64,000 bases of DNA from Dethiosulfovibrio peptidovorans (GTDB taxonomy: Bacteria; Synergistota; Synergistia; Synergistales; Dethiosulfovibrionaceae). Numbering within the stretch: the first letter of the stretch is position 1; each line of letters starts with the position of its first letter. The stretch covers positions 1-64,000 of the forward strand of contig PDTB01000023.1 in NCBI GenBank assembly GCA_002748665.1, read 5' to 3'. The translations under genes and the position numbers were made by a program. The notes beneath the pieces were generated by a model. The model searched no databases. It was not told the DNA's origin and was given only the letters and a program-made list of their open reading frames with translations. This document shows, one piece after another, positions 24,142 through 34,051 of this stretch.

Positions 24142-26556
24142 ATGATCTATCGGTATGTACGATGGTTTGAGGAAATTGGCAAAAACGACGTTCCGTTAGT
24201 GGGAGGAAAGGGTGCGAACCTGGGGGAGTTGACAAAAAACGGGGTTGACGTGCCTCCTGGTTTTTGTGTTACGGCCCAGGCCTATAGGGAGTTCATCCAA
24301 GGCGCTGAGCTTGGTGACCGTATTCGCTCCGTCATTGAATCCGTGAACGTTGATGACCCCGTGGAACTCTCTATGGCTTGTGAGAAAGTTCGTCGGTATA
24401 TTGAGGACTCTCCCATGCCAATTGAGGTCGAGGCTGAGATCCGGTCGGCTTATCGAGAGCTATCCGAGATAGTGGGGACGGAAGAACCCCGAGTTGCCGT
24501 TCGAAGTTCCGCTACGGCGGAGGACCTCCCGGATGCCTCCTTCGCTGGTCAGCAGGACACATACCTCCACATCGTGGGCGTCAGCTCTGTAACCCGTCAT
24601 GTTCGACGATGCTGGGCTTCTCTGTGGACGGCTCGTGCTACGGCGTACAGGAACACCCAAGGGTACGATCATTTCGACGTGGCTCTGAGTGCTGTAGTTC
24701 AGAGGATGATTTCGAGCCATCGTTCTGGAGTCCTGTTCACTGCTGATCCCGTATCGGGAGACCGAAACCGAATCGTGATCGAGGCCAGTTGGGGGTTGGG
24801 CGAGGCCGTTGTCTCTGGGATCGTGACGCCGGATCAATACCTCCTGGATAAAAAGGACCTGACCCCTCTGGATGTCTCCGTGGCCGAGAAGAAAACCATG
24901 GTTGTCGAGCGTCGTAATGCACAGGGAACGGTATCCGTCTCGGTTGCAGAGTATCTGGGGCCTGAATTTGTCTCTCGTCAGTGCCTCTCAGGTGATGAAA
25001 TAAGAGCTCTCGGATCGGTAGGCCGATCCATCGAACTTCATTACGGTTGTCCTATGGACGTCGAATGGGCTTTTGACGAGGGATCGGGGAAGCTTTTCAT
25101 CCTTCAGGCTCGGCCCATCACTACCTTACCAGAGATGTCCGCCGTGGATGTTCCCGAAGAGAACCCCAAGGTGATTGAAACTCCGTCATCATTGATGCCT
25201 CAAGAGGACGCTGGATCGTTAGAGGTCTTGGCTCGTGGCTTGGCTGCCTCGCCGGGAATTGCCTCCGGTCCGGTCATCCTGGTTCGGGGGATGGACGAAA
25301 TTGGAGATGTCCAGGCGGGGCAGATCATGGTTACGGCCATGACCAATCCCGACATGGTCCCCGCTATGAAAAAGGCTGCTGCTGTCGTTACCGACGAGGG
25401 AGGGCGAACCTGTCATGCTGCCATAGTCTCCAGGGAACTGGGTATCCCCTGCATCGTCGGGACAAAGGACGGAACGAGGCATCTGGAGTCTGGATCCCTG
25501 GTCACGGTCGATGCGACCCGAGGGGTTGTATACAAGGGAACCGTGAGCCTGACCTCCGACGAAGACAGGCATTCGCCCGTGGCCCCTCCGGCGTCGGGAT
25601 ACAGCCGGGACATGGTCTACGATCTTGCTCCGGTCACGGGAACCAAAATATACATGAACTTGGGCGATCCCTCGGTGGTAACAAAGTACAAAAATCTCCC
25701 CTTTGACGGTATCGGGTTGATGCGTACTGAGTTTGTTTTCAATAGCTTAGGTGTTCATCCCATGCACCTCGTTAAAACCGGCGAGGGGAATAGGCTCATT
25801 GATCACCTCTCTCAGTCGGTTACGACCGTTGCCCAGGCCGTATATCCCAAGCCCATGGTCGTGCGACTGAGCGACTTTCGGACCAACGAATTTCGTGGCC
25901 TTCAGGGCGGTGAGGACGTGGAACCCGAGGAGAACAACCCCATGATCGGGTGGCGGGGAGTTTCCCGGTACATCTCGCCCGAGTATGAAGAGGGATTTCG
26001 CCTGGAATGTCGGGCTATCAAGAAAGTTCGGGATGAGTTCGGCCTTATCAACGTATGGGTCATGCTCCCCTTCGTCAGGACGACCTGGGAGCTGGAGCGG
26101 GTGAAGGACATTATGGCCTCTGAAGGGCTGATTCGAAACAAATCGTTCAAGCTCTGGATTATGGCAGAGGTCCCGGCGGTGGTCTTCGCCGCCGATGAGT
26201 TTGCCACGATGGTGGATGGCTTCAGCATTGGCAGTAACGACCTCACCCAGCTTGTTATGGGGGTTGATCGAGACTCGGGAATCCTGAACACCATGGGATA
26301 TTTCGACGAGCGAAATATTTCAGTGACCCGGGCTATTGAGACCCTCATCGATGCTGCTCATCGGCATGGCATCACCTGTTCTATCTGTGGACAGGGGCCG
26401 TCTCTGTATCCTGACTTTGCTGAGTTCCTGGTCAGGGCCGGTGTGGACAGTATGAGCGTTAATCCCGACACCGTTGCGTACACGAGGAAATTGGTCGCTG
26501 GAGTGGAACAGAGGCTTATCCTCGGAGGTCTTCGAACACTCCATAAAAATAACTAA
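24142..26556 (+). CDS. ppsA: phosphoenolpyruvate synthase
   Basis: The 804-residue product has the N-terminal ATP-grasp domain (VPLVGGKGANLGELTKNGV, VRSSATAEDLPDASFAGQQD), a central swivelling phosphohistidine domain with DEGGRTCHAAIVSRELGIPC carrying the catalytic His, and the C-terminal PEP/pyruvate TIM barrel with GIGLMRTEFVF and FSIGSNDLTQLVMGVDRD. It converts pyruvate, ATP and water to PEP, AMP and phosphate, feeding gluconeogenesis, which suits an amino-acid fermenter. The Thr preceding Cys-His in the catalytic loop is the expected target of the regulator encoded just upstream. A strong terminator follows. Confidence 0.93.
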   Translation: MIYRYVRWFEEIGKNDVPLVGGKGANLGELTKNGVDVPPGFCVTAQAYREFIQGAELGDRIRSVIESVNVDDPVELSMACEKVRRYIEDSPMPIEVEAEIRSAYRELSEIVGTEEPRVAVRSSATAEDLPDASFAGQQDTYLHIVGVSSVTRHVRRCWASLWTARATAYRNTQGYDHFDVALSAVVQRMISSHRSGVLFTADPVSGDRNRIVIEASWGLGEAVVSGIVTPDQYLLDKKDLTPLDVSVAEKKTMVVERRNAQGTVSVSVAEYLGPEFVSRQCLSGDEIRALGSVGRSIELHYGCPMDVEWAFDEGSGKLFILQARPITTLPEMSAVDVPEENPKVIETPSSLMPQEDAGSLEVLARGLAASPGIASGPVILVRGMDEIGDVQAGQIMVTAMTNPDMVPAMKKAAAVVTDEGGRTCHAAIVSRELGIPCIVGTKDGTRHLESGSLVTVDATRGVVYKGTVSLTSDEDRHSPVAPPASGYSRDMVYDLAPVTGTKIYMNLGDPSVVTKYKNLPFDGIGLMRTEFVFNSLGVHPMHLVKTGEGNRLIDHLSQSVTTVAQAVYPKPMVVRLSDFRTNEFRGLQGGEDVEPEENNPMIGWRGVSRYISPEYEEGFRLECRAIKKVRDEFGLINVWVMLPFVRTTWELERVKDIMASEGLIRNKSFKLWIMAEVPAVVFAADEFATMVDGFSIGSNDLTQLVMGVDRDSGILNTMGYFDERNISVTRAIETLIDAAHRHGITCSICGQGPSLYPDFAEFLVRAGVDSMSVNPDTVAYTRKLVAGVEQRLILGGLRTLHKNN

Positions 26557-26577
26557 AAACCAACTGAAGCATGAGAT

Positions 26578-26615
26578 CGGGGACACGCCCTTTTAGGACG
26601 GGTCCCCGCTTTTTC
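26578..26615 (+). terminator. rho-independent terminator after ppsA
   Basis: CGGGGAC (26578-26584) pairs with GTCCCCG (26602-26608), with some further pairing inside, and is followed by CTTTTTCTG. It closes the block that begins near 15961. Confidence 0.8.
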
Positions 26616-26628
26616 TGTTATATTTCGG

Positions 26629-26656
26629 TTGACAAGTCCGATTCTGACGGTACAAT
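26629..26656 (+). promoter_or_regulatory. strong promoter of the topA-codY block
   Basis: TTGACA (26629-26634) and TACAAT (26651-26656) are separated by 16 bp. It lies directly behind the ppsA terminator and about 130 bases before topA. All genes to codY follow closely, so it probably drives them. Confidence 0.8.
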
Positions 26657-26717
26657 TACGGACGTTTCCCATAATTTTGATCGAGGAATTGACGTCTGTG
26701 ACCAGGAGGGGCTGTGC

Positions 26718-26741
26718 ATGCAGTATACGCATGGCCTGTGA
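26718..26741 (+). CDS. possible 7-codon leader ORF before topA
   Basis: AGGAGGGG is followed 6 bases later by ATG and the peptide MQYTHGL before a TGA. It lies in the 5' untranslated leader downstream of the promoter. It may be a translated leader or chance; no attenuator hairpin is clear. Confidence 0.25.
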   Translation: MQYTHGL

Positions 26742-26792
26742 GGACCGAAATAGAGTTCCGGCCTTGATCTGCTAAAAAAGGAGGCCCATGGG

Positions 26793-28925
26793 ATGGCTAC
26801 TTCTAAAAAAACCGCTAAAAAACGGTCGGGTTTGACCCTGGTTGTCGTTGAGTCGCCTACAAAGGCAAAGACATTAACTAAAATGCTAGGATCGGGGTAT
26901 ACCGTCAAAGCCAGTGTGGGGCACATTATGGACCTGCCCAAGAGCCGTCTGGCCATCGATGTGGACGATGGCTTCCAACCGGAGTACATATTGGTCAAGG
27001 GCAAGGCCAAAATAAAAAGGGAACTGCTCTCCATCGCTGCCAAAAGTGACTCGGTGCTCCTGGCCTCAGACCCAGACAGGGAGGGGGAGGCTATCGCCTG
27101 GCATTTGGCTGGGATCCTTGGGCTTGATCCTCAATCGCCCTGTCGTATCCGGGTACATCAGATTACCAAGGATGCTGTTCGGGAAGCTGTAAAAGCTCCG
27201 ACTCCCATCGACATGGCTAAGGTCGACGCCCAACAGGCACGAAGGGTTCTGGACCGTCTCGTGGGATATACTCTGAGCCCTCTTCTCTGGAAAAAAATCC
27301 GCTACGGGCTCTCGGCCGGCCGGGTTCAGTCCGTGGCCCTCACGATCATCTGCCAGAGGGAGACCGAGATAGAGCAGTTTGAGCCTCAGGTCTATTGGGA
27401 AATCGAGGTCCGGGGCGATGCCGACGACGGCAGAGCCTACCGGCTCAGGGTCGAGAGGAAAGACGGCAAGACCTTACTTGTCAGGGATCGCCCCCTGAAG
27501 ATCAACTCGGCCGAAATGGCTCAGGACATCGTGGATACGGTGAACATGGAAGGCCTCACCGTGGTATCCTTTACCACCAAGGAAGGGCGACGGAAAGCTC
27601 CGAGTCCTTTGAAGACCAGCACTCTTCAGCAGGAAGCCGCACGGCGGCTCGGTTTTTCGCCTCGACGGACCATGAGAGTGGCTCAATCCCTCTTCGAGGG
27701 GGTTTCAATCCCTGGTCGAGGCCCCACGGGGCTCATTACCTACATGCGGACCGACAGCCTCCGTCTGGCTCCCGAGGCCGTTCGTGCCATTCGGGACCAT
27801 ATCTCTGATCGATGGGGAGCGACCTACTTGCCGGACAAGCCGAACCTGTACGTGACCAAAGGCCGGGCTCAGGACGCCCATGAGGCCATCCGTCCGACGG
27901 ACGTCTCCCTGACACCAGATACGCTTCAAGCCGTCTTGACCCCTGAGCAGTATCGGCTCTACGACGTGATCTGGCGCAGGACCGTCGCCAGTCAGATGGT
28001 TCACGCGAGAGTGGATAACTCAATTCTGGACTGTGTCTCGGGAGCGTACGGACTGAGACAAAAAGGGACGGTCGTCAGGTTTGAGGGATTCGGCGTACTC
28101 TGGCCTCTGGATGCCAGGGACGACATTCTGGCTCCAGCTGTGGAGGGAGAGAAGCTCACGGTGATCGCCGCAGAACAGGAGCGTAAGGAGACGATGCCCC
28201 CTGCCCGTTACACCGAGGCCAGCCTTATAAAAAACCTGGAGGATCAGGGAGTGGGACGCCCATCGACCTACGCGTCCATCGTGGAGACGCTCTACGACAG
28301 GGCCTATGTGGAGAAAAACGAGGATCGTCATCTTGTTCCCACTGGCTTAGGACGATCTGTTGACGGATTCCTCCTGGATCACTTTGATAGCCGAAGCGTC
28401 TCTCCGATCGTCAATCCCGGATTTACGGCCACGATGGAAGAATCTCTCGATAAGGTGGAGGAGAACGAAAAAAACTGGGTAGATGTCGTCGCCCATTTCT
28501 GGGGTCCCTTCACTGATGCGATCAGCGAAGCTGAAAAAGCCCCCAGAGTTCCGCCGCCTCCCCCGGAACTTATCGGTGAGGACTGCCCCGAATGCAGCTC
28601 CCCTCTGGCGAAAAAAAGGGGGCGTTTTGGCGAGTTTATAGCTTGTACTGGGTATCCCAATTGTAAATACACCAGACCCATCCTGAAAAACATAGGTGTT
28701 CAGTGTCCCATCTGTGGCCAGGATAAGGGCGGAGAAGTCGTTCAGCGAAAAAGCAAAAAGGGACGTCGGACCTTCTATGGATGCTCCCGTTACCCTGATT
28801 GCGACTATGTCTCGTGGAACAAACCAGCGGCGGAGAAATGCCCTGAGTGCGGTGGGAATATGGAGTTCAAGGGGCGATCCAGAAAACCTGTCTGCACCAA
28901 GTGCGGTCATAAGGGAATCGAGTGA
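26793..28925 (+). CDS. topA: DNA topoisomerase I
   Basis: The 710-residue type IA enzyme has an N-terminal Toprim domain (VVESPTKAKTLTKMLGSGYT, DPDREGEAIAWHL) and the active-site tyrosine in GLITYMRTDSLRL at about residue 318. It also carries DAHEAIRPTDV, an EASLIKNLEDQGVGRPSTYA segment and at least three C-terminal zinc ribbons (CPECSSPL..., CPICGQ..., CPECGGN...). It relaxes negative supercoils. AAAAAAGGAGG precedes the ATG. The gene heads the conserved topA-trmFO-xerC-hslVU-codY cluster and overlaps trmFO by four bases. Confidence 0.96.
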   Translation: MATSKKTAKKRSGLTLVVVESPTKAKTLTKMLGSGYTVKASVGHIMDLPKSRLAIDVDDGFQPEYILVKGKAKIKRELLSIAAKSDSVLLASDPDREGEAIAWHLAGILGLDPQSPCRIRVHQITKDAVREAVKAPTPIDMAKVDAQQARRVLDRLVGYTLSPLLWKKIRYGLSAGRVQSVALTIICQRETEIEQFEPQVYWEIEVRGDADDGRAYRLRVERKDGKTLLVRDRPLKINSAEMAQDIVDTVNMEGLTVVSFTTKEGRRKAPSPLKTSTLQQEAARRLGFSPRRTMRVAQSLFEGVSIPGRGPTGLITYMRTDSLRLAPEAVRAIRDHISDRWGATYLPDKPNLYVTKGRAQDAHEAIRPTDVSLTPDTLQAVLTPEQYRLYDVIWRRTVASQMVHARVDNSILDCVSGAYGLRQKGTVVRFEGFGVLWPLDARDDILAPAVEGEKLTVIAAEQERKETMPPARYTEASLIKNLEDQGVGRPSTYASIVETLYDRAYVEKNEDRHLVPTGLGRSVDGFLLDHFDSRSVSPIVNPGFTATMEESLDKVEENEKNWVDVVAHFWGPFTDAISEAEKAPRVPPPPPELIGEDCPECSSPLAKKRGRFGEFIACTGYPNCKYTRPILKNIGVQCPICGQDKGGEVVQRKSKKGRRTFYGCSRYPDCDYVSWNKPAAEKCPECGGNMEFKGRSRKPVCTKCGHKGIE

Positions 28926-30268
28926 CCGTTCATCGATCCGTGACCGTTGTCGGTGCCGGACTTGCTGGAAGCGAGGCCACATGGCAACTGGCCCGTCGGG
29001 GAATTCCTGTTCAGTTGATTGAGATGCGTCCCGTGCGTTCGTCTCCGGCTCACGGGAGCGATCTGTTTGCCGAGCTCGTGTGTAGTAACTCCTTGGGCGG
29101 TGATCGAGAGACCACACCGGCGGGTATTCTGAAATCGGAGCTCCGTCGCCTGGGAAGTCTTGTCCTTCAGATCGCAGATGCGACGTCGGTCCCCGCAGGA
29201 AATGCGCTGGCTGTGGATCGGGAGCGGTTTGCCCGGGAGATTACTGATAAGGTGTCGGGGCACCCTCTTGTTCAGGTAGAACGCCGGGAGATGATCGATA
29301 TCCCTCAAGGGCCGGTTATTCTGGCTACTGGGCCTCTCACGTCGGAACCCTTGGCCCGTGCCATTGCCGACGCTGCAGGGCAGGATTCTCTCTACTTTTA
29401 CGACGCTGCGGCACCCCTGATACTTGCCGAAACTATCGATATGACCGTTGCCTACAGGAAGGATCGATATTCGGAGGAGCAAGACGGTGACTACATCAAC
29501 TGTCCTATGACCGAGGAGCAATACAGCCGATTTTACGAGGCCCTTGTGGACGCCGAACGAGCGCCTCTTCGGGATTTCGAGAAAAAACACTACTTTGAGG
29601 GATGTATGCCTGTTGAAGTTTTGGCGAGTCGAGGAGTCGATACGCTTCGGTTTGGTCCTCTGCGTCCTGTGGGGCTCGAACATCCTGATACGGGGAAACG
29701 CCCCTTCGCCGTGGTCCAGCTTCGTCAGGACAATCGTGAGGGCACTGTCTACAACATCGTCGGGTTTCAGACCAATCTTCGATGGCCTGAACAGGAGCGG
29801 GTCTTCCGCCTCATCCCTGGACTTGAGCGGGTGGAATTTGTCCGAAAGGGCGTCATGCATCGTAACATCTACATCAACGCCCCGAAAGTCTTGAACAAAG
29901 CTCTCGAACTCAGAGGGCGGGAACAGGTCTATCTGGCTGGTCAGATCACTGGTGTTGAGGGATACGTGGAGAGCGCCGCCATGGGAGTTGTGGCTGCTCT
30001 TAACCTCGTTGAACGTCTGCGGGGCCGAGGCCCTGTCGCATGGCCTCGGGAAACGGCTTTGGGCTCTTTAGTCCATCGTCTCGGTGATGACACGGTCAAG
30101 CGTTTTCAGCCGACAAACGTTAACCTGGGTCTCTTTCCACCTCTTGAGGAGCGAATAAAGGGCAAACCGGCCCGCTGTGCTGCTGTCGCAAGGCGAGCGG
30201 CTCTGGCTATGAATAACTTTATCGGAGCAGAAAAAATATCTTCTGTTTCTAAAATAGACTTTTTTTAA
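28922..30268 (+). CDS. trmFO: methylenetetrahydrofolate-tRNA-(uracil-5-)-methyltransferase TrmFO
   Basis: The 448-residue flavoprotein has the N-terminal dinucleotide fold VVGAGLAGSEATWQLARRG, the family motif MRPVRSSPAHGSDLFAELVC, NSLGGDRETTPAGILKSEL, the folate/tRNA region DGDYINCPMTEEQY and a C-terminal GQITGVEGYVESAAMG. It forms 5-methyluridine at position 54 of tRNA using methylene-tetrahydrofolate and FAD. A GTG start overlaps the topA stop. Order matches Bacillus topA-gid-codV. Confidence 0.95.
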   Translation: MTVHRSVTVVGAGLAGSEATWQLARRGIPVQLIEMRPVRSSPAHGSDLFAELVCSNSLGGDRETTPAGILKSELRRLGSLVLQIADATSVPAGNALAVDRERFAREITDKVSGHPLVQVERREMIDIPQGPVILATGPLTSEPLARAIADAAGQDSLYFYDAAAPLILAETIDMTVAYRKDRYSEEQDGDYINCPMTEEQYSRFYEALVDAERAPLRDFEKKHYFEGCMPVEVLASRGVDTLRFGPLRPVGLEHPDTGKRPFAVVQLRQDNREGTVYNIVGFQTNLRWPEQERVFRLIPGLERVEFVRKGVMHRNIYINAPKVLNKALELRGREQVYLAGQITGVEGYVESAAMGVVAALNLVERLRGRGPVAWPRETALGSLVHRLGDDTVKRFQPTNVNLGLFPPLEERIKGKPARCAAVARRAALAMNNFIGAEKISSVSKIDFF

Positions 30269-30293
30269 GCTCCAAGGATGCTACAATAGTATA

Positions 30294-31187
30294 ATGAGTG
30301 TTCAGGTTTTTTCCGTTATTGATGGATTTCTCGACAGAATGAGAACTTCCGGTGCTTCAGAACATACAATTATCAACTATGCTGTCGATCTTGGACAGTT
30401 TGCGGATTTTTTAGATGGTCGGGGACAGATATTGATCGATCAAATCGACACGAGCGGGATACGCTCGTTTGTACGGGCTCTCTCCGGGTGTGGTTTTGCA
30501 CCTGCGTCGGTTGCTCGGAAGCTCTCAGCTGTCAAAAGTCTTATGAAATATCTTGTTCTTCAGGGAATCCTGACTCAGGATCCCTCAACCCGAGTTCGTG
30601 GTCCCAAACGATCTGAGCGACTCCCTAGAGCTCTTTCGACGGATCAGGTGGCCGCTATTATCGACCGGGCGTATGAGGATGAGCAGGGAGTTCGCAACGG
30701 GGCTCTCGTGGAGCTCATGTACGGATGTGGTCTTCGGGTGGCTGAGGTCGTCTCCCTTCGGTGGGACGATATAGAGATAGACGAGCGATGGCTCCGGGTT
30801 ATGGGAAAGGGCGATAAAGAGCGGGCCGTTCCCTTCGGCACTATGGCTCAGAGGGCGTTGAGGAGGCTGAAGTTTGAGGCTCTTCCAGGCGAGTCTTTGG
30901 TTTTTCCTGGAAGGAATGGACAATCTCTGACCGTTCGGACGGTTCACCGAGTCGTCGTATACGCCGCATCTCGGGCAGGAGTTCCAGAGGTGAGTCCTCA
31001 CTCTCTTCGTCACAGTTTTGCGACTCACCTCCTTGAAGGGGGGGCACCTCTTCGCGTCGTGCAGGAACTGTTAGGCCATGATCACCTCACCACGACACAA
31101 CGGTATCTGATGGTCACGGCCCAGCATCTTAGAGAAAGCTATGAATCGGCCCATCCTCGGGCTGGAGGTGAACCGATAGATGTTTGA
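30294..31187 (+). CDS. xerC: tyrosine recombinase XerC (CodV)
   Basis: The 297-residue product has an N-terminal SAM-like DNA-binding domain ([20 protein letters not shown]) and a catalytic domain with all active residues: Arg in [13 protein letters not shown], Lys in [11 protein letters not shown], HxxR in [13 protein letters not shown], His in [12 protein letters not shown] and the nucleophile Tyr in QRYLMV. It resolves chromosome dimers at dif with a XerD partner. It lacks the extra insert typical of integron integrases and lies in the conserved codV position, so it is not the integrase of the cassette array. It overlaps hslV by eight bases. Confidence 0.92.
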   Translation: MSVQVFSVIDGFLDRMRTSGASEHTIINYAVDLGQFADFLDGRGQILIDQIDTSGIRSFVRALSGCGFAPASVARKLSAVKSLMKYLVLQGILTQDPSTRVRGPKRSERLPRALSTDQVAAIIDRAYEDEQGVRNGALVELMYGCGLRVAEVVSLRWDDIEIDERWLRVMGKGDKERAVPFGTMAQRALRRLKFEALPGESLVFPGRNGQSLTVRTVHRVVVYAASRAGVPEVSPHSLRHSFATHLLEGGAPLRVVQELLGHDHLTTTQRYLMVTAQHLRESYESAHPRAGGEPIDV

Positions 31188-31710
31188 AGGCACCACAATA
31201 CTTTGCGTCAGACGTGGGACGACAGTCGCCATGGCAGGAGACGGCCAGATGACCTTGGGAACTCAGATCATCAAGTCCAACACGGTCAAGGTCCGTCGAC
31301 TCCATTCCGGTTCTGTGTTGGCAGGGTTCGCTGGCTCCACTGCTGATGCTATGACCTTGTTGGAGCTCTTTGAAAAAAAACTGGGTGAACACGGGGGAAA
31401 CCTGATGAGAGCGGCGGTCGAGCTGGGGAAACAATGGCGAACCGACCGTATGCTTCGTCGCTTGGAGGCTATGATGTTGGTCGCGGATAAAACTCACACC
31501 ATCCTCTTGTCGGGAGCTGGGGATATTATCGAGCCGGAGCACGATGTTGCGGCCATCGGTTCGGGGGCGGCGTACGCCTTGGCGGCAGCGCGTGCCTTTT
31601 TGGAGAGCAGCGATTGGGAGGCCGAGCAGATTGCCCGTCGTTCCCTTGAAATTGCTGCAACTATCTGTATCTACACCGATGATGTCATCTCCATGGAGGT
31701 GATCTCATGA
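31180..31710 (+). CDS. hslV: HslV (ClpQ) peptidase subunit
   Basis: The 176-residue product is the proteasome-like peptidase of the HslUV protease: [20 protein letters not shown] at the N-terminus, then [20 protein letters not shown] and a C-terminal [13 protein letters not shown]. The catalytic nucleophile should be Thr5 or Thr6 after removal of the leading MFEG, a slightly longer propeptide than the single Met of most HslV proteins. It forms dodecamers capped by HslU. It overlaps hslU by four bases. Confidence 0.95.
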   Translation: MFEGTTILCVRRGTTVAMAGDGQMTLGTQIIKSNTVKVRRLHSGSVLAGFAGSTADAMTLLELFEKKLGEHGGNLMRAAVELGKQWRTDRMLRRLEAMMLVADKTHTILLSGAGDIIEPEHDVAAIGSGAAYALAAARAFLESSDWEAEQIARRSLEIAATICIYTDDVISMEVIS

Positions 31711-33134
31711 TCGGCGGAGAGTCCACGCTGATTCCTTCTGCAATCGTTCAGTATTTGGATCGGTATATCGTAGGGCAAGACAGGGCGAAGAGAGCCGTGG
31801 CTGTTGCCCTTCGGAATCGGATTCGACGTCGAATGTTGGAAGCTGACCTTGCTCATGAGGTCGCGCCCAAGAACATCCTCATGGTGGGGCCGACAGGGGT
31901 GGGGAAAACCGAGATCGCTCGCCGGCTGGCAGAGTTAGTTAACGCCCCTTTCGTCAAGGTGGAAGCCACTAAATTCACCGAGGTCGGATATGTTGGCCGA
32001 GATGTTGAGTCCATGGTTCGTGACTTGGTGGAAACCGCTATCCAGATGGTTCGTAAGAAGATGTTGGAGGATGTCCAGGCTTCAGCCATGGAGAAGGCCA
32101 GGGAACGGGTTGTCGACTTTTTAGTCCCCTCCAGAAAAAAAAACGCCTCGGGCGGGATCCCGACCTTTATGAGTGTCCTTAAAAGTATCGGTAGCGACGC
32201 CCCCGATCAAAGCTCTGAGGAGACAGAGATTTCAGAAGACGAGCGGATGCGTGACTCCACCAGGGTCAAGCTTTTGGATCTGGTCGCTCAGGGCAAACTG
32301 GACGACAGAGAAGTCGAAATAGAGGTTCAGGAATCTCCCCATATGGGGATTCCCATCATGGGAGGCATGGGCATGGACGAGATGGGCATCTCCATCGGCG
32401 AGATGCTGGGTGGTCTCATGCCAAAGAAGAAGAAACACCGCACCGTGAAGGTGAAAGACGCTCTTCGGCTCCTCCAAAATGAGGAAGCCGAGAAGCTTAT
32501 CGACGAAGACGCTGCTACCAGAATGGGTCTTGAAAAGGCTCAGGAAGAGGGTATCATCTTTGTGGACGAGATCGATAAAATTGTGGCCCGGGGCGGAGCT
32601 GGCGGAACCCATGATGTCAGCCGGGACGGGGTTCAAAGAGATTTACTTCCTGTTGTGGAGGGCTGCTCCGTCCAGACCAAGTATGGTCAGGTTTCCACGG
32701 ACCATATCCTCTTCATAGCGGCTGGTGCCTTCCATCAGAGCAAGCCTTCCGATCTGGTCCCCGAGCTTCAGGGGCGATTCCCCATCAGAGTTGAGCTGGA
32801 GCCTCTGGATAAAACGCAGTTAGCTCGGATCCTTACAGAACCCAAACACAGTCTTCTTCAGCAATATGAGGCCTTGCTTCAGACTGAGGGGGTCACCTTG
32901 GATTTTCGGGAGGATGGGGTCCAGGAAATTGCGGCCCTCGCTGAATCCATGAATTTGGAGATGGAAAACATCGGCGCTCGGAGACTCCACACGATGGTGG
33001 AACAACTGCTTGAGGAAATCAGTTACGAGGCACCGGAGAGGTCCGGTGAGACCGTTACTGTGGGGGGGGATTTTGTCCGGGAGCGGTTGGCTTCTTTGGT
33101 GCAGGATAGTGATGTCCGTCGGTATCTGTTGTGA
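31707..33134 (+). CDS. hslU: HslU (ClpY) ATPase subunit
   Basis: The 475-residue AAA+ unfoldase has Walker [21 protein letters not shown], the [16 protein letters not shown] pore-side segment, an intermediate domain (residues about 120-250) with the Met/Gly-rich stretch [20 protein letters not shown], Walker [14 protein letters not shown] and a C-terminal [15 protein letters not shown] ending in RRYLL, the tail that docks into HslV. It unfolds substrates for HslV. HslU proteins of Firmicutes show a similar intermediate domain. Confidence 0.95.
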   Translation: MIGGESTLIPSAIVQYLDRYIVGQDRAKRAVAVALRNRIRRRMLEADLAHEVAPKNILMVGPTGVGKTEIARRLAELVNAPFVKVEATKFTEVGYVGRDVESMVRDLVETAIQMVRKKMLEDVQASAMEKARERVVDFLVPSRKKNASGGIPTFMSVLKSIGSDAPDQSSEETEISEDERMRDSTRVKLLDLVAQGKLDDREVEIEVQESPHMGIPIMGGMGMDEMGISIGEMLGGLMPKKKKHRTVKVKDALRLLQNEEAEKLIDEDAATRMGLEKAQEEGIIFVDEIDKIVARGGAGGTHDVSRDGVQRDLLPVVEGCSVQTKYGQVSTDHILFIAAGAFHQSKPSDLVPELQGRFPIRVELEPLDKTQLARILTEPKHSLLQQYEALLQTEGVTLDFREDGVQEIAALAESMNLEMENIGARRLHTMVEQLLEEISYEAPERSGETVTVGGDFVRERLASLVQDSDVRRYLL

Positions 33135-33174
33135 TACAAATGATCTCAAGAACAGAGGCAAAGGAGGAGAGCGC

Positions 33175-33993
33175 ATGCACGATGGAACGACAGAAAAGAT
33201 AACCCACGGTGAGGAGGCCATGCAGGACCTCTTGGAGAAAACAAGGCAGGTCGGTCGGGCACTTCAGAGTCATCGAGAGGGAGCGAAGCTCGACTATAGC
33301 AAGCTAGCGAAGCTCCTATGTGAATTCTCAACGGCCAACGCCTATATACTGAACCGGGAAGGCCAGATTTTGGGCTACTCCTGGGTGAGTGAATATCATT
33401 CGAAAGCGATCACCTCTTTTTTAGAGTCAGGCTTTATGCCCGAAAGCTTTGTCGAACACCTGAATCAACAACGAGAAAGCCTCATGAGCAAGATCGATGC
33501 TCATATCTTCGACGATCCTCAGGACAAAAATCAGCACAAAGATACCCTCTGTGTACCCATCTACAGTGCGGCTGAGAGATTAGGTACTTTGCTTCTGGTT
33601 CGTTTCGCTGAGACGTTTCGAACGAAGGATCTTGTTCTTGCCGAATATCTGGCCACGCTGGTGGGGATTGAAATCCTCCACGAACGGACAAAGCTTATTG
33701 AAGAACGCTCTCGTGAGCGCTTGGTCGTTCAGATGGCTATGAGAGCTCTCTCCTATTCGGAGGTCGAATCCGTCAAACACATTATTACCGAGCTTGGGGC
33801 TTACGAAGGAGTAGTCATCGCCAGCAAAGTCGCTGACCGGGTTGGAGTGACCAGAAGTGTTATAGTCAACGCCCTGCGAAAATTGGAAAGTGCGGGTATA
33901 ATAGAAAGCAGGAGTCTTGGCATGAAGGGTACCTTCATTAAGGTCCTGAGCAGGTTTTTTATCGAAGAGTTAGGCATTACGCTCGAAGATTAA
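33175..33993 (+). CDS. codY: CodY-family GTP-sensing pleiotropic repressor
   Basis: The 272-residue product has an N-terminal GAF domain (LLEKTRQVGRALQSHREG, FSTANAYILNREGQILGYSW) and a C-terminal winged helix whose ASKVADRVGVTRSVIVNALR and KLESAGIIESRSLGMKGTF are almost identical to the CodY DNA-binding motif. CodY senses branched-chain amino acids and GTP and represses nutrient-adaptation genes, including motility in Firmicutes. AAAGGAGG precedes ATG 33175; upstream codons in frame belong to hslU sequence. It stands at the boundary to the flagellar operon, as in Bacillus. Confidence 0.93.
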   Translation: MHDGTTEKITHGEEAMQDLLEKTRQVGRALQSHREGAKLDYSKLAKLLCEFSTANAYILNREGQILGYSWVSEYHSKAITSFLESGFMPESFVEHLNQQRESLMSKIDAHIFDDPQDKNQHKDTLCVPIYSAAERLGTLLLVRFAETFRTKDLVLAEYLATLVGIEILHERTKLIEERSRERLVVQMAMRALSYSEVESVKHIITELGAYEGVVIASKVADRVGVTRSVIVNALRKLESAGIIESRSLGMKGTFIKVLSRFFIEELGITLED

Positions 33994-34051
33994 GCAATAG
34001 CTCTGAGAATAAAACGCAGTAAAAATCGACGCATATCCTGGAGGTGGGGCT

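Noticed and set aside
30294-31187. Tyrosine recombinase as the integrase of the cassette array
   Set aside because: It lacks the extra domain of integron integrases, has XerC features, and lies in the conserved trmFO-xerC-hslV position.
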